Positions 22,501 through 34,500 of a stretch of 64,000 nt of DNA are shown in pieces. This stretch comes from Schistocephalus solidus (taxonomy: Eukaryota > Platyhelminthes > Cestoda > Diphyllobothriidea > Diphyllobothriidae), in contig WEDG01001407.1 in the NCBI GenBank assembly GCA_017591395.1, forward strand, positions 1 through 64,000, read 5' to 3'. The translations under genes and the position numbers were made by a program. The notes under the pieces are model-generated. The model had not been told where the DNA came from, made no database searches, and saw only the letters and a program-made list of their open reading frames with translations. Numbering within the stretch: position 1 is the stretch's first letter; each line of letters starts with the position of its first letter.

Positions 22501-25500
22501 AGCCAGAAATGGCCATTCCGGTCTCCCTTGTCTTTGTCAGTTCCACCTTATATATATATATATTTTTTGATAAGATGGAACCGACAAAGACAAGGGAGAC
22601 CGGAATGGCCATTTCTGGCTTATTAGCCGTCATCAGTCAGTCATACCCAATCCCAGGTGTGGATCACCTGATTCGAACCCGCGACCTTTGGTCATTGAGT
22701 GTAACACTCTACCATTGAGCCACGGGTCCGTTGTTTTGTCGGTTGCGATCGGGAATATGGACTATGAAAGTGTGGTGTTCACCGATCTGGTTAAGGAACA
22801 CTGATGTTCCGCTGTGCCTTGGAGCTCACTTTAGAGCCCTCGCGGGCAGTCGCATAGCAACTTGAGATATTTTTGATAAGATGGAACCGACAAAGACAAG
22901 GGAGACCGGAATGGCCATTTCTGGCTTATTAGCCGTCATCAGCCAGTCATACCCAATCCCAGGTGTGGATCACCCGGGATTCGAACCCGCGACCTTTGGT
23001 CATTGAGTGTAACACTCTACCATTGAGCCACGGGTCCGTTGTTTTGTCGGTTGCGATCGGGAATATGGGCTATGAAAGTGTGGTGTTCACCGATCTGGTT
23101 AAGGAACACTGATGTTCCGCTGTGCCTTGGAGCTCACTTTAGAGCCCTCGCGGGCAGTCGCATAGCGACTTGAGATATTTTTTGATAAGATGGAACCGAC
23201 AAAGACAAGGGAGACCGGAATGGCCATTTCTGGCTTATTAGCCGTCATCAGCCAGTCATACCCAATCCCAGGTGTGGATCAACCGGGATTCGAACCCGCG
23301 ACCTTTGGTCATTGAGTGTAACACTCTACCATTGAGCCACGGGTCCGTTGTTTTGTCGGTTGCGATCGGGAATATGGACTATGAAAGTGTGGTGTTCACC
23401 GATCTGTTTAAGGAACACTGATGTTCCGCTGTGCCTTGGAGCTCACTTTAGAGCCCTTGCGGGCAGTCGCATTGCGACTTGAGATATTTTTTGATAAGAT
23501 GGAACCGACAAATGGAACCGAAAAAATATCTCAAGTCGCTATGCGACTGCCCGCGAGGGCTCTAAAGTGAGCTCCAAGGCACAGCGGAACATCAGTGTTC
23601 CTTAACCAGATCGATGAACACCACACTTTCATAGCCCATATTCCCGATCACAACCGACAAAACAACGAGCCCGTGGCTCAATGGTAGAGTGTTACACTCA
23701 ATGACCAAAGGTCGCGGGTTCGAATCCCGGTTGATCCACACCTGGGATTGGGTATGACTGGCTGATGACGGCTAATAAGCCAGAAATGGCCATTCCGGTC
23801 TCCCTTGTCTTTGTCGGTTCCATCTTATCAAAAAAATATCTCAAGTCGCTATGCGACTGCCCGCGAGGGCTCTAAAGTGAGCTCCAAGGCACAGCGGAAC
23901 ATCAGTGTTCCTTAACTAGATCGGTGAACACCACACTTTCATAATATATATATATATATATATATATATCTTAATTTTTTCAGACTCTGTGTTATATTTC
24001 ATCCTCAAAGATAAAAATATCGACTTGCTCTGAAAGGTATATACTATTTCTAATTAGCAACAGATTTTCCTGTTGTTTATCTGTTATATAACTGTTCGCA
24101 AGCCTCGTCAGAATGAGCGTAATTCAGGAGATTTTTTATTTTCAGAGCTTGATGTATCAGCGGTTCAAGGTTGTAGAGGCTCGCACATAAGTCAGCCATC
24201 CACATCCGGTGGATAGCTATTCAATGCGTGTCAAATGCACTGAGCAATCAGTCATACCGATCCACTTGATCGCCATTTCCAACGCATTCGCCAAGGGCTC
24301 ATAAATACAGGTTAGCCATTGGTCAACGCCAATGGGAACGTTAGGCATCCACTCAGTTTTCCTAAGCTGACATGGTCAACCGCTCTAGCGGCCTCAAAAC
24401 TGACGCATACCCTAGCTTTGTTAACGCACGCCACTAGCTACTACGGCGCGCCCCGCTTGTTGGGACAACACTTCAATCACTAGTGGATCGCCCTCTCCCA
24501 TCTCCCGTCTTCTTGACGCTATCTTGACACCGGGTCCAGGTGGGGGAGTGGAAAAGAGAGTGAGATAGATGCAGTGAAAGTCTACTCTCATTATAATCCA
24601 GCGCCATTCACCATCCCTGCACCACCCTGCTGTGGAGAATATGGTGGAAATAGTCAGACTACTAGGATCAAACTGTCTAATTAGGTGATCGACGCTCAGT
24701 ACTCAGTGCCAGGACTCATGCGTCCCGTGCTGCCTTGGGGCTCAGTCTCGAGCCCTTCAGCAGCCGCACAGCGGTTAGTATTATAGACAGATGAACACTA
24801 CCGACAAAGACAAAGGAGTCACTCTGGGCCAAATGGACACCCTCCTACTGGTGTTTTCCATCTTCCACCGCTAAACCAGATGGTTTATCCGCTACCTCAG
24901 TGCCTGCTACACAGTAAGTAAGCACTGTCACTGACATAGCGTGACGGATGATACACACTGTGGTGCTGCAGACTACCTCCGGAATCAAAGTCCTTATTTT
25001 CCTCCGGCATCGTCATCTGCCACTCTTTAATGGAGTGCAGAAATTGATCTTGGATGCCCGTAAGTATTTTAATCTACAAAAGACCGATATAATTAGGAAA
25101 CCGACCATCAGTCGTTGTCTGCCCCCCTCTTTCTCTTCCAAAACATATGGTGTCTCAGCGTCAAGACTAACGTTTTGGCGGATTGAGGGTCTTGACTGAC
25201 TATGTATCCAGTCCACCGACTCTCGCGCTGGTTTTATCCAACAGACAGTGGTACCGGCTTATTTAACCCAAGTGTCCGGCCGACGAGTGGAAACAAAATA
25301 TCGGGTCCCCAAATATTGTAGCCTGACCGGTGTCCTATTTCTCCACATTGCGTATCATCAGCCCCTCTTCCTCTCCAGATCTGATATAACCGCATTTTTT
25401 CTAGATTCTGTCTGGTTGCTATAGCAATGTCACAAACCAACTTCGCGGACAAACTCACGAGCGTGTTAGCGGAGTGCCTGATCGGATCACCTCAGATAGC

Positions 25501-28500
25501 GACTGCACTGCCAACAGACGTTCTCGATCGACGATGGCGCTTCACGGTAGTGACAAGGTCTGCTAACTAATACCAATATAACTGTGTGCACGTTTTATGT
25601 TCAAAAATTTGTAAAAAACATGGTTGATCAAGGTTCCAAAAATTCTCATGGAGAACGACCACACAGTCTTTTTTGCGGTGGAATGGAGTCAAGCGATTTG
25701 GAGATTAAATCAGATGCAGAGGGTGACCAGGAGTTTCGTTCCCACCTCGCGTGTCGCATGCCTGTTTGGGTTCCGTGTCGGAAACGGGAATATGCACCCC
25801 ACCCAGAAACATAGAACCCTTGTGGGCTTTAAAGAGTGCTTAAAGGGGTGACACCGCGCCTGACAGGGTGTGCCAGCTGTAATCTCAGCTGACCCGCATT
25901 GACATCGCAAGGCCAATCACAGTCATTCAAACCGGCCAATGAAAGCCACGACTAATGCGGACAGGCTGCCCTTGGAGGCACTCGGACGCACGTGCCGCGG
26001 GCGCAGACGCACGTCTCGGGCCTGGCTGCGAACCTGCGCTGCCCCATGTCTGCCATTCTGTGCAGCATGACACCCGTCTCCCCCTGGCCCAGCAGCCGTA
26101 GGATTTAGGGTCCAGGCCACGCCGCAAGCCGTTGAATCAGCCTCACTGGTCGGATAGCACTAGTTACCAGGTCCGCATTGGTTTGCACCTAACCCAATGC
26201 GGCGACGATGACATCCACCGTGTGCCCCACGGAGTGTGCGTAGCATCGGGCACTATCTCGCCTGTAGGGATCTGGGCAGTGTTCGTGCTCAGAGCACTAC
26301 AATCATAACGCCTGGTTCAGTTTTGAAGGAGAAGGGGAAAGATACAAGAAGAAGTTGTGTATTCTGCACAGAAACTCAGTGGTGGTCAGAAGTCCCGACG
26401 TGCGACAAGCTCTAAGGCCTGCGCGTGCGTCCGTTTGCTAGGGTGGTGTAGTAGGTGTGTGTGAGTAAACGTCAGCCGGTGTCCGTTTCATCAGCTGATT
26501 AGGTGTTAGCAGTTTGTGGGCGCCTGTGGGATTGGTCGTCTCCCAGCGGCTGTATGCGGCAGCTATAGAGGCGTCCTTACGGGACCTCTTGCGCGGTGTG
26601 GACGCAAGAGCTGGAAGGCGCTACACACCATCCTGGATCGGTGGCAAGACGGTGTCAGAGACTACCGGAGACGAGCACGGGCGCAACGGCTGATGAAACT
26701 AGGCTGTCGGTCTGCGCATGTCATCCATGACCTGGTCCCCGCTCGACATGGCGATTGGTATCTCACAACCACAGGTACGTGAAAATGTCATAAGGTTTGG
26801 ATCAAGAAGGTGCCATTGCAGCCTGAATCTGAGTCCGTCGACAGCAAGACAATACCGAGATTGCCGGAGGTGGGTGTGAGTGCAATGGCTGGAAAAGTTA
26901 CACATCCCGTCTACGCGTGCCACATGCATGATCCGGTCATCGTAAAATTTATGCCAGGTTTATTAAAAGGGCGACTGGAATTTCACAGAAGATAAAATGC
27001 TGTATAAAATACACTGACAAAGGGTAACTAAAATCTAATCACACCGAGGCATTAATCTACTACCTCCCTGTATCGCCATGTAAGCGTGTGATCATAAAGA
27101 ATTAAAACCGTGCAAGCAGTGTTTGTAGAACGGTCACCAGTTGGAGAGAGGGTGCGATGACTGGAACTCTTTCCAGGAAACCCGAGAGACAGGTTTTCGA
27201 GTAATACATGTATCCTCTCGAGAGTTTGATAGCCATGGACGCCGTCCACCAGGTGCTCCACGGGGTGTGCACGTGAACTCGTTTATAGTGAGGCCGACTT
27301 GCGGTACATCTACCACACACTCTTCTCCGTCACCCACCGCGTTCTGATAGCATGAAAATACCGAGACGCCCGGCGGTGGGCGTGGGTGTTGTGGCTCAAA
27401 AAGCTACACATGCCGTCTACGCGTGCCACACATAATCTGGTCTCCACAACATGGATCAGGCTACTGGAAGAGTAGTTCGTACCGCATATGCACCAGAGTG
27501 TCATAAGGACAACAGTAAGCAGGAGCAATTGAATTCTGACCATCAGGCCTGAGTAAGGATTGAGTTATCCCGTCAGTTTGCAACCCTGAAAGCCCAAACT
27601 CTTAGCGCATTCATTCAAGCGCGTCAGATGTATCGAAAGGGAGGAATGCGCTGTTGTGCCATGAGAATAGATTCCCCCACAGTCATCATCCTTTTATCCC
27701 TCCAGCCGACTGTCCGGGCCTGTAAACATGCTGAGATGAGATTTGGAAACTGACTGACGCGGAGTGAGGACCTACGCCTAAGGCGGGCTACCAAACGCAG
27801 GTACGGCAGTAGTTGTAGTCTCGCGCGCACTAGACGTCCTCTGCTGGTCATCCAGAGTCATTTCGATATTTGAAAGAGCGAGCGAGAGAGAGAGCACATC
27901 CATGGGCGTTGACATGAACATTTAAATAGTCCAGTATATTTGGGATTTGTTGCCATCTGATCTTTCATTCTCCCTTCATATCAAAAGTCATTTTGCTAAA
28001 ATTCGTAAACTTCTTTATCATATTCTTCGTTTATATCAACCCCTAATCTGAAAATTTATATATGCCTGCATTCTGCCTCTCATTCTTTATTGTGCTCCCG
28101 TTATTTGTTCTGCTTTGCTTTGCATTCCTTATGTTGTTGCAGTTGATATGACGACGAAACGATGCTCCACAACGGTCAAGCAGTTCACTGATCGAATTCT
28201 GGACGACATTGTCCATCTTCTTCATCTGATCTACTTGCTGTGGAATCTTTTGGTCCCATGCAACGAGACTTCCAACAAATATCTATACTTTACGTGCAAA
28301 CAGACAGGAATAAAAAAAACTAAGGCTTGAACTGTTCCCTTAACAGATCTTCCTTTTTATGTAAACCATTAAATTCTTGCTTAATTTGTTAAGTTATCCC
28401 TTGCTTTCTCTCTCTCTCTCTCTCTCTCTCTCAATGGTATAAAGTGGGGAATTTACGCAGTTATTTATCTTTCTTCACAATTTTAGTGCTTTATTAACCG

Positions 28501-31500
28501 TTTTATTGACCTCCTGCATTAAGAAAAGAGGAAAAAGCCATAAAATAACAGAACAGAAAGAAACGCACCGAGAGAGACTTATTTTAAATGTTTGATAGCC
28601 CGCAATAAAGGAAGCCAGCCTGGTAAGTGATTGTTTTCCCGAACCACCAACACCCACGAGGAGAGCATGACCTTTAGGTAAACGAAGAATGCGGGAAATC
28701 TTTACTAAATGCGTCATGGCGTCCGTGAAGAAGACGAGATCCAGTCGACCGCCACGAACAACTTCATTGTACTGTTGCTGGAAGTGGTTCAGACGCTCAT
28801 TCAGGGACTCCATACTCTTGATAGGTTCGTACAGTTTTGGAGCCTCAAAAACAAAGTCGTCAGGCTCGTTTCCTGTGGGCTCAGGGGCGTCCCGAAGGAA
28901 GTCCACAAAGTAAGCGGGCTCGTGCAGTTCCGCAGTTACGGCAGCTCCACACACCTCTTCGGCTGCAAACAAAAATGGTCTGTCAAACACTACTTAGTAC
29001 AATTAAGTAGGCACATTTATTGAGTTACGTGCGTTTGGGGCTAGGCTTGCGTGAAGACCTGTTCTTTTACGAAATAGGCTAGGGATTTCGGCATTAAGTC
29101 ATTGAAAAACTTAAATATACGGCTCTAACGCATAGAAAGGTTAGAAGGAATTCGATTATTGACAAGTTATTTACGCTGGCTATTGCGTTGTGATAGCTGC
29201 TCTTGTTAAGCACGCCATATCGGTCAAACGCGTAGGTTCAAGTGCAGAGCGGAACAAGTGGTACAAAGACTATCTGCAACTCATCGTAATAGAAAACTCG
29301 AAAAATTTATAGAGAAATTTAACAGTAGAATAGTCCTCTTTATATACACCAAATGGTACGTTTACGATTGCACCTGACGATTCTATTTAAATTTATTAGT
29401 CATTGACCGACCTGTGAACATGTAAGCTTATGAAATATTATATTCATGTGACGTCCCTATCGGCGCAATGAAGCGAAAATCTGCTTGCCTTGGTCAAAAT
29501 AATCTAAGACAATGTACAAACGGAAGAAAAACGACGAATTCTTGTGAAACGGTGTTGGAATATGCACTTTCATGTTAGGCTGCTTGATGACGGTCATACT
29601 TTACGTTGCATTCAATCTAGAGGAATATGTATGTACAAAATTCTGAAAAATATTATTTTAAAAAGTAATTCGGCTTTTTCTGCTTCACTCTTTCGTTTAA
29701 TTGCATGGTCAGGCTTCCTATACATTTAAAACTTCAGTTTACTCAACTAGGTCAATTTTTCACACTTTTCGTAATCTGTACCTATTCTAAAAAAATTAAC
29801 ATTTCTAGACAATGTTATATTAATTTGTAAACCACAAAAAGCCATATATTTCCTTACGATCGGTTCTTTATTGACGTAAAATTTTGGTGGACGCAGTGTG
29901 CGCTTATTTCGCCAAACGGGCCATTACTAATGAAATTCATCAGATTTCATGAGTTAAGACACCTACTGTAAACAGGTGCCACCAGTTTAACTTAAAAGAA
30001 GCTTTCCAGGTAGTCTGTAACATGTTGGAAGCCTGCCAGAAGTCATTTTGACAACGAGAGTGCTCATGCTTGAGTCATGCAAACAAATTCTCATTGTACA
30101 TAAAAAAATTTTCTACAGAAACTACAGCTGCCATCTTAAATAAAACAGCCATCCAGACGTCTGTATAAACCTAGAGTGAGCTAATATTCAAAAGTTCTCC
30201 AGCCTTAAGGAACTATGGGAATCTGGATAACCAAACGTCCTTCATCTGATCGCATAGTCGACTGTAATTAACCTCTATTATAGAATATTTTGGGAAAGGG
30301 TGGCTGACCTGTTTTGATCAAGATCCTTGTGAACCATTGCATGTCCTGTTCCTCAGTGAAACGATCGGCAATGACGCGGGTGCACTCATGTTGCCAAAGA
30401 GATAGCATAGCTTTCGGGTTTGAGATGATGTTGCTTCCAGCGCATAGCATACCCTGCCAAATTCTGCTCACATCCCGTAAGTTAAAGATGTAATGAAATT
30501 TGGCTGGTGTCGGCAGCATCTTCACCTTGACTGCATGCCAGAGACGTCGAGTGGCAATAACCAGCTGACTCGTGAGGTCGCAGACCTCGGGCGAGAAACC
30601 GCGTTCCTTGCAGAAATGGCCCATGCCTAGACACCCGAACACCTTGTCCGTTGATGCGTTGCTTGGTAGGGTGCAATTGAACACAGCAAATTGCCGTTTT
30701 AGACGCTGTGGTATGTCATTTCGTCCTCCGCCTGGGTGAATCATTGCGCCGATCATCTGAAAAGAAGTGTGTTAAGGTTTGAGCCATTGTTAACTAAACT
30801 ACTTCCCTAGACAGCATCGAAAAAATTTAAATGATAAGCATAAACCCAAAAGACAGTATTTGTATATATCTATAGTATTCGGTATACTAAGAAATGCAAA
30901 TTATATGACTGTTTATTCACAAGAACCGTCAGCCATGGGTCCAGCGTCGAATGTGGTGTACTTGATAGACTAATGTTGCAAGATTGTAAAAAATTTCAAA
31001 TGGAAACGACGAAAAGAGAGAAACATAGATCCTGTAGAATAACCGAATCTTCCTTCATATCCTGCAGTTTAATGAGGTGAAACCCTTGACGATAATTCAT
31101 ACTTGCATGTCTTTCTACTTATTTCATTTTGGTAGCTTGGATTGATGGACTCAAACTTCTGGTCCGTCCAGTTGGGTTACTGGATAAAGTTCAGTATTCG
31201 CAAACACACATTATTATAATTCACACTAACCAGGGGTCCACTCAAGGTCCGACTACCACTGGCTCGAAAAATCTACTTCGACATGTTGGTTATCCTTTGA
31301 GAAAGGCTCACAAATTCGTGCCAAAAGCGCAGTCAGCAGAAAATATGTTACAGAAACTAGAAGTTACATAAAGGTAATGAAACCTTGTAAGTAAAAAACC
31401 CTGAAAAAAAGGAGGCGGTGGATTATGCTGAAATAACTGCGATCTTCGAAGGACTTATTTCAGACCAATGGTCGTTGGGGGCGGACCGAAGAAAAAAAAA

Positions 31501-34500
31501 CGCGTATAAGTGGATATAAATTGTCACCGGTGTAAATAAAAACTCAAATATTCGAAGACTACGGTCACTCTTTAGGATTAGAAAGTGTTGGAATTTTATA
31601 TAATTATTTATGTCGCGTTACATTAAGATACGAGGACTAAAACAATTTACCTTCTAAAGAAAAACTGGTATCATTTTTTCTGCCTAACAGATAGGCTAAC
31701 TAAAACAAAGATTACTCGATTAACTAACTGAAAGATTTTGGAGAAAATTATTATATCGACTGAAAAATGTACAATATTAGATGAACTATGGTGAGACTCC
31801 GGTGATTTAAACTATGCTTAGATGTCTGGATGACCGTTTGCATTTGTTGGGTTGAATTTTGTTCCTTAATCTTTGGTTACACCAACGCGCTGGACGTTCG
31901 GAGACACGCGTTAGGTTCGGAATTGCAAATGTGTCTGTATTTTACCTAGCCCTTCCTACCCTGTAGAAGTTTGAGCTCCTGAACTTTGGAAGTAGTTTTG
32001 GAGTAGTAGTGACCCCGACGTGTGCAGAACAAGCTCGAAGTTGGGGATTTTCACCTACCTGAATGTCTACAATGGTTGTAAAGTCACCCGGTTTGTCCAG
32101 GTTATAGAAACCCGACATCTCAATCATTTGCCGTGTAATTTCATTTGTGATTTGATCGCCCCATTCGTTATGATCGGCATGTTGATGTCATCGATGAAGA
32201 CAGTCATTTTTTTCCCCGCTGGTGGGCCATAGGTAGAGCCCACACGCTTGTCAATGTAGCTCTCCATGGTGCGTTGGAACATATTTGGCGTTGTGGCGCT
32301 GGAGAAGTTTACAGCCTTGAACATATGTACCTCGGGGTCATATTTCCGGCAGTAGCCTTTCACCATCACTGTTTTCGCAGTACCCTAGGCAAACAAAATA
32401 TTATGTTTTAATGTTTACTTATATTTAGTAAATAATAAATATTTTAGCAATTTCTGGTTTCTCTCGCAGACTTGCCTGTTCACCTATCAGAAGTACGGGC
32501 TTTGCCTGTCGCGCAATTGAATGAATAAGGAAGTCGGTCCGCGTGTTGTCTACGTTGGGCACAAGGATCTTTGTGTAATCTGGTGTACGATCCTTGGGAT
32601 AAATGTACTCAGGGACACGTCTCGACCAGTGTTCCCACTTGCCTTTGGGGTCAACGACATACTCAAAGATCATTTCCTCTCCACTGTTAGGTGGCAACGG
32701 AAGCCCCTCCAGTTCCCGTAGTGCAGTTTCCAATTTCTGCCGATCTGCAATCTCAAGGGCTGCGCCGAGCGACCACATGCCCGCAAACACTATCAATTTC
32801 TCCAGATAGTCCCTAGTAAGTTCTTTTTCGTCAACATCAAGCATCAGTCCGTCCAGAAGGTCAATCAGTTGCTTGATGTAATTACACTCCAGCAGCTGAA
32901 ATAGACAGAACAGGAGTAAGTTAATGTTTTGATGTGGCAAGGAGTCTTTTCTACTGCTTTGAAAACCAGCGATGCATAGTTTCAATTAAATTGAATGTGT
33001 AGCTGCGAACATTACTATCGAGAAAACGTCCTGTCTGGGTTTATGCGTCAAAGGTTTATAACCCACAAGCCTGCGTGGAGTCATAAGAACCCAGCGTTAG
33101 AATCCGGTAGATTCGAAACTCAGACGAAAGTTCGAGGACACCGAGGAAACCAAATTCCTGAATTCGTTTGTTGAAAGTTGTGGTATTTATCTCTGAAGGT
33201 GGATACTACATTTAATTCGGAAATATAGTCGGATTAAAAGCATACTCCTTACTACCATGTGGCAGTTCGACCGTCGATTTCGACGAGGTCCGCCGTATGC
33301 TCCACACCAGGTGGTGCAGGGACGGTGACTTGCGCTTGAATTAGTTTTAAGTGATATTAGCCTTGCGCTGCAGCTACCGCACTCTCTCCTGCCTCCCCCA
33401 CCTGAGCCCGGTGTCAAGACAAAGTCAAGAATTACGGAGATGGGAGAGGGCGCAGGTGGCTGGCGCGGCCGGAGCCGCCCCTGGACGTGCCAACACACCT
33501 GGCTCGGATCCCACGGAGTGGGAGTGCCATAAAGACCACATAAAGAAGGAGCCATTACAACCTGACTCTCAGTCCGCCAGTCAGCCACTCCAAACAAAAC
33601 ACACATTGGGCTGACCACGCGGTCCGAGTTATCCCGTCAGTTGGCAACCTTCCAAGCCACGGCTTTTAGCGCACCGTGATAGTTTCAAGCGCGTCAGATT
33701 GTTTATAGTGAGGAAAATACGCTGAGCTCTCGACCTCACTCTCTCCCCACCCCCACAATCAGACCACTGTCCGAGCCGGTCAGTTGTCTGATGCGAAAGC
33801 GGGCGCAGCTGCTGGTGACCTCGTCTACGTGTACTACGTACACGACCTGCCCCCAGCAAACACGAGCACCAGGATTTCACACAACAGGGGGTTGAACGGC
33901 TTACATCTCACATGTGTGAGATAGCCAGAGGTCACGTTAAGAAGGAGCCATCGCAGCCTGACTCTCAGACCACCAGTCAGCCACTCCACACAACACACAT
34001 TGGACAAACTGCGAGGTCTGAGTGTAATTGTCAGTGTACAAACTGAGTGCGTAAAGTAGTAGTAGGTTTGTGTGACACGTTTATTTCGTGTTTCTGCAAG
34101 TGTCACACAGCAGCAGAAACATAGGCGAAACGCGTGTCTGGGATTTTAGCTAGTATCTATGTCGGAAGTACGGTATAACGTCTTTGCCATATAAGATTCA
34201 TACTACTTGTAGTACTACTTGTTTGTAGGATGGGCATTACGTGGTTATTCCACAGTGGTTGATTCTCTTCGACCCAAACGTTCATTGAAATTTCGGGTCT
34301 GACCCTAAAAATTCATGTCCGAATCACCTGAATCCATGTCCTGCACTTAATAATTTCAGAAATTATTTACCCGATTATTCTCTGGAGTCCATATAACAGA
34401 AACCGCATAGAGAACGCTGGGGGACCCAATGAGGAGCCGAACCCCTCGTTGCTGTGTCACACAGCAGCAGAAACATCGGCGAAACACGTGTCTGGGCTTT

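Larger units (their letters stand above)
22150..23972. repeat. SINE family 1 cluster in both orientations, forming a large palindrome
   Basis: A minus-strand fragment at 22150-22290 is followed by a plus copy (22295-22545), then three minus copies (about 22568-23510), then two plus copies (about 23520-23945) ending in TA repeats. The three minus copies share the 309 bp spacing of the first array. The switch at about 23500-23525, inside GGAACCGACAAATGGAACCG, makes two copies face each other. It lies in the 6.5 kb intron between w25 and w26. Confidence 0.88.

Noticed and set aside
25580..26990. Several open frames of 60-90 codons
   Set aside because: Low-complexity or repeat-derived, no domain recognised, inside the w25-w26 intron.
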